A stretch of DNA of 64,000 nt. Origin: Streptococcus sp. D7B5 (GTDB lineage Bacteria > Bacillota > Bacilli > Lactobacillales > Streptococcaceae). The notes beneath the pieces were generated by a model that was given only the letters and a program-made list of their open reading frames with translations, ran no database searches and had not been told where the DNA came from. The translations under genes were made by a program, and so were the position numbers. Below are positions 7,551 to 17,418 of this stretch, piece after piece (position 1 is the stretch's first letter; every line of letters starts with the position of its first letter). The stretch spans positions 124,001-188,000 of the forward strand of contig NZ_CP121467.1 in NCBI RefSeq assembly GCF_029691405.1, given 5' to 3'.

Positions 7551-9737
7551 ATGATGAAAGCTACATTCAAAAATGTCTTGTCTTTCGAATTTTGGCAAAA
7601 ATTCGGTAAGGCTTTAATGGTGGTTATCGCCGTTATGCCAGCGGCGGGATTGATGATCTCAATCGGTAAATCAATCGTGATGATTGACCCAAACCTTGCT
7701 CCTCTAGTGATTACAGGTGGAATCCTTGAGCAAATTGGTTGGGGGGTTATCGGTAACCTTCATATCTTGTTTGCCCTTGCTATTGGGGGAAGCTGGGCAA
7801 AAGAACGTGCAGGTGGTGCATTTGCAGCTGGACTTGCCTTTATCTTGATTAACCGTATCACAGGTGCTATCTTCGGTGTTACAGGTGATATGTTGAAAAA
7901 CCCTGAAGCAATGGTTAATACCTTCTTTGGTGGTTCAATCAAGGTTGCTGACTACTTTATCAGCGTTCTTGAGGCACCAGCTCTTAACATGGGGGTTTTC
8001 GTAGGGATTATCTCTGGTTTTGTTGGGGCAACAGCTTATAACAAATACTACAACTTCCGTAAACTTCCTGATGCCCTTTCATTCTTCAATGGTAAACGTT
8101 TCGTACCATTCGTCGTTATTCTTCGTTCAGCTATTGCTGCAATTCTACTTGCTGCCTTTTGGCCAGTAGTTCAAACAGGTATCAACAACTTCGGTATTTG
8201 GATTGCCAACTCACAAGAAACTGCTCCAGTCCTTGCACCATTCTTGTATGGTACTTTGGAACGTTTGCTCTTGCCATTCGGTCTTCACCACATGTTGACA
8301 ATCCCAATGAACTATACAGCTCTTGGTGGAACATACGAAGTGTTAACTGGTGCAGCAAAAGGAACACAAGTATTTGGTCAAGATCCACTTTGGCTTGCAT
8401 GGGTAACTGACCTTGTTAACCTTAAAGGTTCAAATGCTGACCAATACCAACACCTTCTTACAACAGTCACTCCAGCTCGTTTCAAAGTTGGACAAATGAT
8501 CGGTTCATTTGGTATCTTGATGGGTGTCATCGTTGCTATCTACCGCAATGTTGATGCTGACAAGAAACACCAATACAAGGGTATGATGATTGCGACAGCC
8601 CTTGCAACATTCTTGACAGGGGTTACTGAACCTATCGAGTATATGTTCATGTTCATCGCAACACCGCTTTACCTTGTTTATTCAGTAGTTCAAGGTGCTG
8701 CCTTTGCTATGGCAGATATTGTTCACCTTCGTGTCCACTCATTCGGTTCAATCGAATTCTTGACTCGTACACCATTGGCAATTAATGCTGGTATTGGTAT
8801 GGATATCGTTAACTTTATCTGGGTAACTGTTCTCTTTGCGGTTATCATGTACTTCATTGCCAACTTCATGATCAAAAAATTCAACTACGCAACTCCAGGA
8901 CGTAACGGAAACTACGAAACAGCTGAAGGAGCATCAGAAGAAGCAACTCCTGGAACTCCAAAAGTTGCAGCAGCTTCTCAAGCCGTAAATATCATTAACC
9001 TTCTTGGCGGTCGTGCAAATATCGTAGATGTGGATGCATGTATGACTCGTCTTCGTGTAACTGTTAAAGACGCAGATCGCGTTGGTACTGAGGAACAATG
9101 GAAAGCAGAAGGAGCTATGGGTCTTGTCATGAAAGGACAAGGTGTCCAAGCTATCTACGGACCAAAAGCTGACGTATTGAAATCTGATATCCAAGATATC
9201 CTTGACTCAGGGGAAGTAATTCCTGAAACTCTTCCAAGTCAAATGACAGAAACTCAACAAAATACTGTACATTACAAGGGTGTAACTGAGGATGTTTACT
9301 CAGTAGCTGACGGTCAAGTTGTTGCCTTGGAACAAGTGGAAGATCCAGTTTTCGCTCAAAAAATGATGGGTGATGGATTTGCAGTAGAACCAACAAATGG
9401 TAACATTGTATCACCAGTTACTGGTACTGTATCAAGTATCTTCCCAACAAAACACGCTCTTGGTCTTGTCACTGACTCAGGTCTCGAAGTTCTTGTTCAT
9501 ATTGGTTTAGATACAGTAAGTCTTGAAGGAAAACCATTTACTGTTCATGTCTCTGAAGGACAAAAAGTGGTCGCTGGTGACCTTCTTGTCACAGCTGACT
9601 TGGATGCTATTCGAGAAGCAGGACGCAAAACATCAACAGTGGTTGTCTTCACAAATGGTGATGTCCTCAAATCAGTTAAATTAGAACAAACAGGTTCTCT
9701 TGCAGCTAAAACAGCAGTTGCTAAAGTAGAATTGTAA
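7551..9737 (+). CDS. ptsG: Glucose-type PTS enzyme IICBA
   Basis: 728 residues: IIC membrane domain (about 1-440), IIB (about 470-545) and IIA (about 590-728). The IIB phosphocysteine is C497 in VDACMTRLRV and the IIA phosphohistidine is H650 in LVHIGLDTV. It imports and phosphorylates glucose or a related hexose using phosphate from HPr. It matches the pneumococcal EIICBA directly downstream of ftsX. It is monocistronic, between its own promoter and a terminator, and a palindromic operator lies just upstream. ATG 7551 and ATG 7554 are both possible starts. Confidence 0.92.
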   Translation: MMKATFKNVLSFEFWQKFGKALMVVIAVMPAAGLMISIGKSIVMIDPNLAPLVITGGILEQIGWGVIGNLHILFALAIGGSWAKERAGGAFAAGLAFILINRITGAIFGVTGDMLKNPEAMVNTFFGGSIKVADYFISVLEAPALNMGVFVGIISGFVGATAYNKYYNFRKLPDALSFFNGKRFVPFVVILRSAIAAILLAAFWPVVQTGINNFGIWIANSQETAPVLAPFLYGTLERLLLPFGLHHMLTIPMNYTALGGTYEVLTGAAKGTQVFGQDPLWLAWVTDLVNLKGSNADQYQHLLTTVTPARFKVGQMIGSFGILMGVIVAIYRNVDADKKHQYKGMMIATALATFLTGVTEPIEYMFMFIATPLYLVYSVVQGAAFAMADIVHLRVHSFGSIEFLTRTPLAINAGIGMDIVNFIWVTVLFAVIMYFIANFMIKKFNYATPGRNGNYETAEGASEEATPGTPKVAAASQAVNIINLLGGRANIVDVDACMTRLRVTVKDADRVGTEEQWKAEGAMGLVMKGQGVQAIYGPKADVLKSDIQDILDSGEVIPETLPSQMTETQQNTVHYKGVTEDVYSVADGQVVALEQVEDPVFAQKMMGDGFAVEPTNGNIVSPVTGTVSSIFPTKHALGLVTDSGLEVLVHIGLDTVSLEGKPFTVHVSEGQKVVAGDLLVTADLDAIREAGRKTSTVVVFTNGDVLKSVKLEQTGSLAAKTAVAKVEL

Positions 9738-9746
9738 TATACTTGG

Positions 9747-9777
9747 GGTTGGAAGCTGTTTTCCAACCTCTTGTTTT
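9747..9777 (+). terminator. ptsG terminator
   Basis: The stem GGTTGGAA / TTCCAACC with a 6-base loop is followed by TCTTGTTTT. Confidence 0.8.
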
Positions 9778-9788
9778 AGGAGAAAAGC

Positions 9789-10604
9789 ATGAAATTTCTA
9801 ACACTCAATACCCACAGTTGGATGGAGAAGGAAGCGGAGGAAAAATTCCAAATCTTACTCCAAGACATTCTTGATAAGGATTATGATTTGATTTGTTTCC
9901 AAGAAATCAATCAAGAAATGACTTCGCCTGAGGGAGAGGTTAACAATCACTATCAAGCTTTACCATCAGCAGAACCCATTCATCAGGATCACTATGTCCG
10001 ACTTCTGGTCGAAAAATTGGCTGAGAAAGGGAAAAACTACTACTGGACTTGGGCTTACAATCATATTGGCTATGACCGCTACCATGAAGGCGTAGCCATC
10101 TTATCCAAAACACCTATTAAGGCGCGTGAGATTTTAGTATCAGATGTAGATGATCCAACGGACTACCATACTCGTCGCGTTGCCTTGGCTGAGACAGAAG
10201 TTGAAGGAAAGGAACTGGCTCTTGCAAGCGTTCATCTCTCTTGGTGGGATAAAGGTTTCCAAGAAGAATGGGCACGATTTGAGGCTGTACTAAAAGATTT
10301 GAACAAACCTCTGATTTTAGCAGGTGATTTTAATAATCCAGCTGGTCAGGAAGGCTATCAAGCGATTTTAGCTAGCCCATTAGGATTACAAGACGCGTTT
10401 GAAGTTGCGAAAGAAAGAAGTGGTAGCTACACCGTTCCACCAGAAATTGATGGTTGGAAAGGCAATACCGAGCCACTACGAATCGACTACGTCTTTACGA
10501 CCAAAGAGTTGGAAGTAGAGAGTTTACAAGTAGTTTTTGATGGTCAAAATAGTCCACAAGTCAGCGATCATTATGGTTTGAATGCTGTATTGACCTGGAA
10601 ATAA
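9789..10604 (+). CDS. Endonuclease/exonuclease/phosphatase-family hydrolase
   Basis: 271 residues with the EEP fold. The metal-binding FQEINQE lies near residue 38, followed by HLSWWD, LAGDFNNP (catalytic Asp/Asn) and a C-terminal SDHYGL (catalytic His). Family members cleave phosphodiesters in nucleic acids, sphingomyelin or phosphoinositides. No signal peptide is present, so it should act in the cytoplasm. The substrate is unknown. It may be transcribed by read-through from ptsG and has its own terminator. Confidence 0.85.
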   Translation: MKFLTLNTHSWMEKEAEEKFQILLQDILDKDYDLICFQEINQEMTSPEGEVNNHYQALPSAEPIHQDHYVRLLVEKLAEKGKNYYWTWAYNHIGYDRYHEGVAILSKTPIKAREILVSDVDDPTDYHTRRVALAETEVEGKELALASVHLSWWDKGFQEEWARFEAVLKDLNKPLILAGDFNNPAGQEGYQAILASPLGLQDAFEVAKERSGSYTVPPEIDGWKGNTEPLRIDYVFTTKELEVESLQVVFDGQNSPQVSDHYGLNAVLTWK

Positions 10605-10610
10605 TGAAAG

Positions 10611-10640
10611 AGGTTGGAACCAGATAGTTTCAACCTTTTA
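10611..10640 (+). terminator. Terminator after the EEP hydrolase
   Basis: The arms AGGTTGGAA / TTTCAACCT are followed by TTTTA. Confidence 0.65.
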
Positions 10641-10736
10641 ATCTACTTGAATCTTTACTACAGGACTGAGACTCAAATGGGACTACTGCAATGGGACAAA
10701 ATATGGTATAATTGAAAGGATAGAAGCGAGGATAGT

Positions 10737-12080
10737 ATGTCATTTAAGAAATTTCAATTTAAAAATTATATAGTAGAAGCCTTGGAGGAGTTAAAATTTA
10801 CAACTCCAACAGAGGTACAAGAAAAATTAATTCCTATTGTACTGGCAGGTCGTGACTTGGTGGGCGAGTCAAAAACTGGTTCAGGAAAGACTCATACTTT
10901 CTTATTACCAATTTTCCAGCAATTAGATGAAACTAGCGATAGTGTGCAAGCAGTCATTACTGCACCTAGTCGTGAGTTGGCCACTCAAATCTACCAAGCA
11001 GCTCGTCAGATTGCAGCTCACTCAGATGTCGAAGTTCGTGTGGTTAATTATGTGGGTGGTACGGATAAGGCGCGTCAGATTGAAAAACTTGCTAGCAACC
11101 AACCACATATCGTTATCGGAACGCCAGGTCGCATCTATGATTTGGTCAAATCTGGTGATTTAGCTATTCACAAGGCCAAGACCTTTGTCGTCGATGAAGC
11201 CGATATGACCTTGGATATGGGATTCTTGGAAACCGTTGATAAGATTGCAGGTAGCCTTCCAAAAGACTTGCAGTTCATGGTCTTTTCAGCAACTATTCCA
11301 CAAAAATTGCAACCGTTCTTGAAAAAATACTTGTCAAATCCTGTCATGGAAAAAATCAAGACTAAGACAGTTATCTCAGATACGATCGATAATTGGTTGA
11401 TTTCTACCAAGGGCCGTGACAAGAACGCTCAAATTTACCAGCTGACTCAGTTGATGCAGACTTATTTGGCAATGATTTTTGTTAACACAAAAACGCGTGC
11501 TGATGAGTTACATGCCTACTTGACTGCTCAAGGATTGAAGGTAGCTAAGATTCATGGAGATATTGCTCCTCGTGAACGCAAACGGATCATGAATCAGGTG
11601 AAAAATCTGGATTTTGAGTACATTGTTGCAACAGACTTGGCAGCGCGTGGAATTGACATTGAAGGGGTCAGCCATGTTATCAATGATGCCATTCCGCAAG
11701 ACTTGTCTTTCTTTGTTCACCGTGTTGGACGAACTGGGCGCAACGGACTGCCTGGTACAGCTATTACCCTTTACCAGCCAAGCGATGACTCGGATATCCG
11801 CGAGTTGGAGAAATTAGGGATCAAGTTTATTCCTAAGATGGTCAAAGACGGAGAGTTCCAAGATACCTATGACCGTGATCGTCGTGCCAACCGTGAAAAG
11901 AAGCAGGATAAGCTTGATATCGAAATGATTGGCTTGGTTAAAAAGAAAAAGAAAAAAGTCAAACCAAGCTATAAGAAGAAGATTCAATGGGCGGTGGATG
12001 AAAAACGTCGCAAAACCAAGCGTGCTGAAAATCGTGCACGTGGCCGTGCTGAGCGTAAAGCCAAACGCCAAACATTTTAA
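10737..12080 (+). CDS. DEAD-box RNA helicase (CshB-like)
   Basis: 447 residues. The ordered motifs are Q motif FTTPTEVQ, I SKTGSGKT, Ia PSRELA, Ib TPGR, II DEAD, III SAT and VI HRVGRTGR. The C-terminal 70 residues are very lysine/arginine-rich and should bind RNA. It resembles Bacillus CshB (YqfR) in its short N-terminus and basic tail. The likely role is in ribosome assembly, RNA decay or cold adaptation. An extended -10 TGGTATAAT lies about 35 bases upstream and RBS GCGAGGA precedes the ATG. Confidence 0.9.
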   Translation: MSFKKFQFKNYIVEALEELKFTTPTEVQEKLIPIVLAGRDLVGESKTGSGKTHTFLLPIFQQLDETSDSVQAVITAPSRELATQIYQAARQIAAHSDVEVRVVNYVGGTDKARQIEKLASNQPHIVIGTPGRIYDLVKSGDLAIHKAKTFVVDEADMTLDMGFLETVDKIAGSLPKDLQFMVFSATIPQKLQPFLKKYLSNPVMEKIKTKTVISDTIDNWLISTKGRDKNAQIYQLTQLMQTYLAMIFVNTKTRADELHAYLTAQGLKVAKIHGDIAPRERKRIMNQVKNLDFEYIVATDLAARGIDIEGVSHVINDAIPQDLSFFVHRVGRTGRNGLPGTAITLYQPSDDSDIRELEKLGIKFIPKMVKDGEFQDTYDRDRRANREKKQDKLDIEMIGLVKKKKKKVKPSYKKKIQWAVDEKRRKTKRAENRARGRAERKAKRQTF

Positions 12081-12090
12081 GAACAAAATT

Positions 12091-12113
12091 GGAGCTGAAT
12101 GGCTCCTTTTTTT
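12091..12113 (+). terminator. Helicase gene terminator
   Basis: The stem GGAGC / GCTCC with a 6-base loop is followed by a run of seven T. Confidence 0.75.
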
Positions 12114-12164
12114 AACTTCATTTTATGAATTTTTAAAAATACTGCAAAAAAAAATAAAAAGTGG

Positions 12165-12170
12165 TATAAT
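12165..12170 (+). promoter_or_regulatory. metK promoter -10 box
   Basis: TATAAT preceded by TGG, placing the transcript start near 12177 with a leader of about 125 bases that contains the riboswitch. Confidence 0.7.
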
Positions 12171-12181
12171 GATAAGGTTAT

Positions 12182-12300
12182 ATAGTCCCGATAAGGTGGT
12201 AGAAAGATCTATTTTTCTTTCGAGTTGAAACCGTAGAGGATAAGATTTTTTACCAGTACTTTGTAACTCTATAACAATATTTTTTAAGGGGGGACATTTT
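12182..12300 (+). promoter_or_regulatory. SMK-box (SAM-III) riboswitch of metK
   Basis: The leader has the SMK-box layout known from Lactobacillales metK genes. The 5' element AGTCCCGATAAGGTGG (from 12184) can pair through GTCCC with GGGAC at 12291-12295, which contains the Shine-Dalgarno run GGGGGG (12288-12293). The conserved CTTTGTAAC-like segment lies at 12258-12266. TGGTAGAAA near 12197 can pair with TTTTTTACCA near 12245, an enlarged internal stem. Binding of S-adenosylmethionine should hide the RBS and stop metK translation (known mechanism; the fit here is by eye). Confidence 0.85.
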
Positions 12301-12301
12301 T

Positions 12302-13492
12302 ATGTCAGAACGTAAATTATTCACGTCTGAATCTGTATCTGAGGGGCATCCAGATAAGATTGCAGACCAAATTTCAGATGCGATTTTGGATGCTATTTTA
12401 GCTAAAGATCCAGATGCGCACGTTGCTGCTGAGACAGCTGTATACACAGGTTCGGTCCATGTTTTTGGTGAAATTTCTACGAATGCCTACGTGGATATTA
12501 ACCGTGTGGTTCGTGATACCATTGCAGAGATTGGTTATACCAATACAGAGTATGGTTTTTCTGCGGAGACAGTGGGAGTTCATCCGTCACTTGTTGAGCA
12601 GTCACCAGATATCGCCCAAGGTGTTAACGAAGCCTTGGAGGTTCGTGGGAATGCAGATCAAGATCCGCTTGACTTGATTGGTGCTGGAGACCAAGGTCTT
12701 ATGTTTGGGTTTGCGGTGGATGAGACAGAAGAACTCATGCCTTTACCAATCTCACTCAGCCACAAGTTGGTTCGTCGTTTGGCAGAACTTCGTAAGTCTG
12801 GTGAAATCAGCTATCTCCGTCCAGATGCTAAATCACAAGTTACGGTTGAGTATGATGAAAATGACCGTCCGGTACGTGTGGACACAGTCGTTATTTCAAC
12901 TCAGCACGATCCAGAAGTTAGCAATGAACAAATTCACAATGATGTGATTAGCAAGGTCATCAAAGAGGTGATCCCAGCTTCTTACTTGGATGAGCAAACC
13001 AAATTCTTCATCAATCCAACTGGTCGTTTTGTAATCGGTGGACCTCAAGGGGACTCAGGTTTGACTGGTCGTAAGATTATCGTGGATACCTATGGTGGCT
13101 ACTCTCGCCATGGTGGTGGTGCCTTCTCTGGTAAGGATGCGACTAAAGTGGACCGTTCAGCCTCTTATGCAGCTCGCTACATTGCCAAGAACATCGTTGC
13201 AGCAGGCCTTGCTAAGAAGGCAGAAGTACAATTGGCTTATGCTATCGGGGTGGCTCAGCCTGTTTCTGTTCGTATCGATACTTTTGGTACAGGAACAGTA
13301 GCTGAAAGCAAGCTTGAAAAAGCAGCGCGTCAAATCTTTGACCTTCGCCCTGCAGGAATTATCCAAATGCTAGACCTTAAACGTCCAATTTACCGTCAAA
13401 CAGCGGCTTATGGACACATGGGACGTACAGATATTGACCTTCCATGGGAACGATTAGATAAGGTAGATGCTTTGAAAGAAGCTGTAAAATAA
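12302..13492 (+). CDS. metK: S-adenosylmethionine synthetase
   Basis: 396 residues, the usual length. It makes SAM from methionine and ATP. Signatures [12 protein letters not shown] (about residues 127-138) and GGGAFSGKD (about 268-276) are intact, and the N-terminal HPDK contains the catalytic His. It is monocistronic, controlled by the SMK-box leader directly upstream, and closed by a strong terminator. Confidence 0.98.
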   Translation: MSERKLFTSESVSEGHPDKIADQISDAILDAILAKDPDAHVAAETAVYTGSVHVFGEISTNAYVDINRVVRDTIAEIGYTNTEYGFSAETVGVHPSLVEQSPDIAQGVNEALEVRGNADQDPLDLIGAGDQGLMFGFAVDETEELMPLPISLSHKLVRRLAELRKSGEISYLRPDAKSQVTVEYDENDRPVRVDTVVISTQHDPEVSNEQIHNDVISKVIKEVIPASYLDEQTKFFINPTGRFVIGGPQGDSGLTGRKIIVDTYGGYSRHGGGAFSGKDATKVDRSASYAARYIAKNIVAAGLAKKAEVQLAYAIGVAQPVSVRIDTFGTGTVAESKLEKAARQIFDLRPAGIIQMLDLKRPIYRQTAAYGHMGRTDIDLPWERLDKVDALKEAVK

Positions 13493-13499
13493 AAATAAA

Positions 13500-13528
13500 A
13501 GATTGGTAGAAACTACCAATCTTTTTTT
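13500..13528 (+). terminator. metK terminator
   Basis: Perfect 9-base arms GATTGGTAG / CTACCAATC around AAA are followed by seven T. Confidence 0.9.
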
Positions 13529-13556
13529 GCAAAAGAAAACCAGCTTCTGGCTGGTC
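13529..13556 (-). terminator. Terminator of the DUF1827 gene
   Basis: The stem ACCAGC / GCTGGT around TTCTG; on the minus strand it is followed by a T-rich stretch. It faces the metK terminator at this convergent junction. Confidence 0.75.
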
Positions 13557-13559
13557 TTC

Positions 13560-13859
13560 TTATTTTGTAGGAATAGAAATTTCAATCAATTTATCAGAAT
13601 AAAGGGTCTTGATATTGGCTTCATCGATATTATCTTTATCGATTTTGCGTTTCATGAAGAAATCTTGGATGGTTTCGATTTCTGGTTCACGAATAGCGCG
13701 GTGTTTGTTGGAAATGAGGATTTCATAGTGAAGCGGAGCTTGAGTGAAAATCACATCTGTGTTTCCAGCTGAATAAACTTCAACAAGCGTTGCGTCAGTG
13801 CTTTCTAATTGGCTTTTAACAAGTTGCGAGTGTGAATTAGTCGTGTTGATAAGCTTCAT
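13560..13859 (-). CDS. DUF1827 family protein
   Basis: 99 residues, MKLINTTNSHSQLVKSQLES..., matching a small cytoplasmic family found almost only in streptococci and relatives. No catalytic motif or membrane segment is visible. It lies downstream of a NUDIX gene and clpE on the same strand, an arrangement conserved in pneumococcus. Function unknown. Confidence 0.8.
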   Translation of the reverse strand: MKLINTTNSHSQLVKSQLESTDATLVEVYSAGNTDVIFTQAPLHYEILISNKHRAIREPEIETIQDFFMKRKIDKDNIDEANIKTLYSDKLIEISIPTK

Positions 13860-13918
13860 AATAGTTCCTCCGATTTTCTAACTCTATTATAGCACTTTTT
13901 TGGATAAAATCGTGTATT

Positions 13919-14371
13919 TTAGCCAATTCCATGCTGGATTTTCCAAGCTTCAATTCCCCATTTATGGCTACCACGTTTGAGTTTTTCAATTGCTTCATCA
14001 ATAGGGAACCAAGCAATATGATTGAAATCTTCCAATGGTTTTTGTGCTTCTTTGAAAGAAATAGCTTCATAGAGATACGCTGGATTGTAGTAGTAGGTAT
14101 CACGGTGGCGAGAGTAGAAATACTCATCAGCTTGTCCATAATAGGTTCCAATCTCAGCTGTAAAGCCAAGTTCTTCGATTAGTTCTCTCTTCAGTGCTTC
14201 TTGATGATCTTCGCCTGCTTCAATCTCTCCACCTGGCAAGAACCAAGCACCATTGGGAGCTTGAACTAAGACAATTTGTTTTTTCTCCGCATCCGGAATA
14301 ACTGCGTACACACCATAGCGGGGCTGGTAGGTCACATTCTCTTTTTTATCACCATAAGTTGGGTTTGCCAT
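13919..14371 (-). CDS. NUDIX hydrolase
   Basis: 150 residues from the ATG at 14371 (MANPTYGDKKENVTYQPRYG); the open frame extends further upstream, but that part overlaps the promoter. The NUDIX box is complete: G-x5-E-x7-REL-x-EE-x-G in GGEIEAGEDHQEALKRELIE. Such enzymes hydrolyse nucleoside diphosphates linked to another moiety, often for housecleaning. The substrate is not inferable. RBS GAGGAAAAAGC precedes the start. Confidence 0.9.
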   Translation of the reverse strand: MANPTYGDKKENVTYQPRYGVYAVIPDAEKKQIVLVQAPNGAWFLPGGEIEAGEDHQEALKRELIEELGFTAEIGTYYGQADEYFYSRHRDTYYYNPAYLYEAISFKEAQKPLEDFNHIAWFPIDEAIEKLKRGSHKWGIEAWKIQHGIG

Positions 14372-14406
14372 TGCTTTTTCCTCATTCTCTAGTGTCTTTA
14401 TTATTA

Positions 14407-14435
14407 TCATAATGGACGAGGGGCAAGCTGTCAAG
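14407..14435 (-). promoter_or_regulatory. Promoter of the NUDIX gene
   Basis: Read on the minus strand: TTGACA (14435-14430), 17 bases, TATGAT (14412-14407). Confidence 0.75.
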
Positions 14436-14452
14436 GTTTTACATTTATTTTA

Positions 14453-14488
14453 GTAAAAAAGGTGCAGAAAATGATAGACTTTCTGCAC
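14453..14488 (-). terminator. clpE terminator
   Basis: Perfect arms GTGCAGAAA / TTTCTGCAC with a 9-base loop; a T run follows on the minus strand. Confidence 0.85.
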
Positions 14489-14501
14489 TTGTTATATAGA
14501 T

Positions 14502-16760
14502 TTATTCTTCTATTTCAGAAGCAATCTCTTCTGTTTTCTCAGTTTTTTTGGCAGATTTGATTTGAATATTGCCATTGCTTGTCATAACTGCCTTGAGGTC
14601 TTTTTCACTTGGATTTTCAAGGTAGAAGTCTGTTATGGCATCCTCGATATGGTCTTGAATGGTACGGCGGAGTGGGCGTGCCCCCATTTTTGGATCATAA
14701 CCTAAGTCAACCAACTTTTCCTTGACCTTGTCTGTCACATCGAGGTGGATATTGTTGCTAGAGAGGCGTTTATTGACATCCGCTAGCATGAGTTCGACGA
14801 TTTGGAGAAGGTTGTCCTTGCTGAGAGGTTTAAATTCGATGATGCCGTCAAAACGGTTCATAAACTCTGGACTAAAGAAGTTACCGAGTTCACCGAGAAC
14901 AGAGTTGGTACGTCCTTCACGAGCAGCTCCAAAACCAACGCTGGCTTCGGCCTTACCAGTACCCGCATTTGAGGTCATGATAATGATAGCATCCTTAAAG
15001 CTAACTGTGCGTCCTTGCCCATCAGTCAAACGACCATCGTCCAAGACTTGAAGGAACATGTGCATGACATCTGGGTGGGCTTTCTCGACCTCATCGAGAA
15101 GGATGAGTGAGTAAGGATTGCGACGAACTTTTTCCGTTAACTGACCAGCTTCATCATAGCCAACATAACCTGGAGGGGCACCGACTAATTTAGCCACACT
15201 GTGTTTTTCCATGTATTCACTCATATCAAAGCGAATCATGCTGTCAGCAGAGCCAAAGAGCTCAATGGCTAGTTGTTTAGAGAGTTCTGTCTTACCGACA
15301 CCAGTTGGTCCGACAAAGAGGAAGCTTCCGATTGGCCGGTTAGGAGTTCCAAGTCCAACACGATTACGACGGATGGCTTTGGCAATCTTATCGACAGCTT
15401 CATCTTGACCTATAACATGGGCCTTGAGGTCGTCTGCTAGATGGATAAGCTGAGACTGTTCTTTTTCTTTGAGTTCTCCAACAGGGATATTGGTTTTCTG
15501 CTCAATGATATGTTCGATTGTTTTCTCGCTGATGATTGGAGTATCCTGATCGGTCACCTTGTTTTTCTGCATTTCCTTGTACTTGGCAATCTGATCGCGG
15601 AAATAAGCAGCCTTTTCAAAATCTTCCTCTCGTGTAGCTTGAGCCTTGAGATTTTCAGCCTCAATCAAGCGCTGATCAATCACTTTAGGATCAACAAAGT
15701 TCAGTGTCAGATTCATCTTAGAACCAGCTTCGTCCAACAGGTCAATAGCCTTGTCTGGCAAGAAGCGGTCTTGGATGTAGCGGTTGGAAAGATTTGCAGC
15801 AGCTTCGATAGCAGCATCAGTATACTTGACGTGATGGTAGTCTTCGTATTTCTTTTGAACTCCTTTAAGGATGATAATGGTTTCTTCGACAGTTGGTTCA
15901 TCTACCTTGACAGGCTGCATACGGCGCTCTAGAGCAGCATCTTTTTCAATGATGCGGTATTCATTGAGAGTAGTGGCACCAACCAGTTGCAATTCACCAC
16001 GGGCAAGGGCTGGTTTGAGGATATTTCCTGCATCCATATTGCCATCGCCAGCAGATCCTGCACCAACAATTTCATGGATTTCGTCGATAAAGAGGATGAT
16101 GTCCTCTCGTTTGCGAATTTCTTCCATGAGTTTTTGCATACGTTCTTCAAATTGGCCTCGAATCCCTGTTCCTTGGACTAGACTGACCACATCCAGACGG
16201 ATGACCTGCTTGCCTTGAAGTTTATGAGGAACATCGCCATCGACAATCTTCTGAGCTAGACCTTCCACAACGGCTGTTTTACCAACACCCGGTTCTCCGA
16301 TGAGGACAGGATTGTTCTTGGTTCGACGGTTGAGGATTTCGATAACGCGGATAATCTCCTCATCTCGACCGATAACAGGATCAATATCTCCCCGACGAGC
16401 AATCTCAGTAATATTGATACCGTATTCCTCAAGGAGTCCTCTTTCTTGGCTAGGAGGTGTTTGAAGTGGGCCGCGGTTTTGAGGTCCATAACCACCGTTT
16501 CCTCCATATCCCCCACCAGATTGAGTTGGAGGGACGTTATTAGAAGAAGGTTTGAAATTGTTCAAATCATTGAAAAAGTCGCCAAATGGATCAAAGTCAT
16601 GATTATTTAAGTCAGTCATTCCTTTAAAGAGGGTATTATTTGGATCTGTTTTGATAATTTTATAGCAATTTTGACAAAGATCAATTTGCTTTTGCTGTCC
16701 ATTGATATTGGTATACAGATGAATTGTTGAGTCGTTTATTTTACAGTTTTGACAGAGCAT
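14502..16760 (-). CDS. clpE: ATP-dependent Clp protease ATPase ClpE
   Basis: 752 residues. An N-terminal zinc finger (CQNC...CQNC in the first 35 residues) distinguishes ClpE from ClpC. NBD1 has Walker A GEPGVGKT (about 160). A UVR-like segment follows, and NBD2 has GPTGVGKT (about 480). It unfolds proteins for ClpP and disaggregates heat-damaged protein. A CtsR operator lies upstream, so it should be heat-inducible. Confidence 0.97.
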   Translation of the reverse strand: MLCQNCKINDSTIHLYTNINGQQKQIDLCQNCYKIIKTDPNNTLFKGMTDLNNHDFDPFGDFFNDLNNFKPSSNNVPPTQSGGGYGGNGGYGPQNRGPLQTPPSQERGLLEEYGINITEIARRGDIDPVIGRDEEIIRVIEILNRRTKNNPVLIGEPGVGKTAVVEGLAQKIVDGDVPHKLQGKQVIRLDVVSLVQGTGIRGQFEERMQKLMEEIRKREDIILFIDEIHEIVGAGSAGDGNMDAGNILKPALARGELQLVGATTLNEYRIIEKDAALERRMQPVKVDEPTVEETIIILKGVQKKYEDYHHVKYTDAAIEAAANLSNRYIQDRFLPDKAIDLLDEAGSKMNLTLNFVDPKVIDQRLIEAENLKAQATREEDFEKAAYFRDQIAKYKEMQKNKVTDQDTPIISEKTIEHIIEQKTNIPVGELKEKEQSQLIHLADDLKAHVIGQDEAVDKIAKAIRRNRVGLGTPNRPIGSFLFVGPTGVGKTELSKQLAIELFGSADSMIRFDMSEYMEKHSVAKLVGAPPGYVGYDEAGQLTEKVRRNPYSLILLDEVEKAHPDVMHMFLQVLDDGRLTDGQGRTVSFKDAIIIMTSNAGTGKAEASVGFGAAREGRTNSVLGELGNFFSPEFMNRFDGIIEFKPLSKDNLLQIVELMLADVNKRLSSNNIHLDVTDKVKEKLVDLGYDPKMGARPLRRTIQDHIEDAITDFYLENPSEKDLKAVMTSNGNIQIKSAKKTEKTEEIASEIEE

Positions 16761-16801
16761 ACATCTACCTCATTTCATTCTTATTCTTGGTCTAAGAAAA
16801 A

Positions 16802-16859
16802 GGTCAAGAATAGTCAAAGTTTTATACTCTCATTATAGCATGATTAAGGTGTAAAGCAA
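16802..16859 (-). promoter_or_regulatory. clpE promoter and CtsR operator
   Basis: On the plus strand 16802-16818 reads GGTCAAGAATAGTCAAA, close to the CtsR heptad repeat (A/G)GTCAAANAN(A/G)GTCAAA. On the minus strand a -10 TATAAT (16837-16832) lies upstream of it, with a weak -35 TTGCTT (16859-16854). CtsR bound here would block the transcription start. Confidence 0.75.
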
Positions 16860-16996
16860 GTAAAAAGATTGGGAAGTGGTCGTTTTTAAAAGAAGGATTT
16901 ATGGAGAATTAAGCAGCTTGAAGGTAAGAAAAAATCCCATTTGTGGTGACAAAAAGGATTCTCATTCATCGGGACTTACTGCCCGTTGTTTTTATA

Positions 16997-17227
16997 TTAG
17001 TAAAGGAGTTCGTAGATCTCCATTGCAATTAAATCAATGCTATCAAAGGTATAAGTTTCACGAGCTTCTACATCGCGAAGGGTGAAGAGTGATCCATTTT
17101 CTTCGTCGTGGCTGTATGCAACTTCTGCGACAACAACACCTTCACGTTCAAAATTACGTTTTAGATTTCCACCATCTTTTGTCATTGCTTCTAGGCGGTT
17201 AATGATTCTAACCAAATGTGATTCCAT
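16997..17227 (-). CDS. DUF1797 (YkuJ-like) family protein
   Basis: 76 residues, MESHLVRIINRLEAMTKDGG..., a compact alpha/beta protein of a family common in Firmicutes and of unknown function. RBS GGAGAATC lies just before the ATG. No partner gene is on the same strand nearby. A T-rich hairpin candidate lies between 16930 and 16960 on the minus strand. Confidence 0.8.
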   Translation of the reverse strand: MESHLVRIINRLEAMTKDGGNLKRNFEREGVVVAEVAYSHDEENGSLFTLRDVEARETYTFDSIDLIAMEIYELLY

Positions 17228-17418
17228 TTTGATTCTCCTCCATTTCTTATCGTTTCTATTTTACCATAAACAAGAGGTAGTTGACTAGAAAAAAACTGTG
17301 ATTTCTCTCTATTTCTCTATTCTATCAAGTTAATTGGTAAAATTAGAGAAAAAATATTGCATTTTAATTCAATTCGTGTTATAATCATACAATCTAATAC
17401 ATAGAAAGTTGATTGAAT

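Noticed and set aside
14372-14434. Upstream extension of the NUDIX gene to 14434
   Set aside because: The extra 21 residues would lie across the TTGACA/TATGAT promoter; the ATG at 14371 with RBS fits better.
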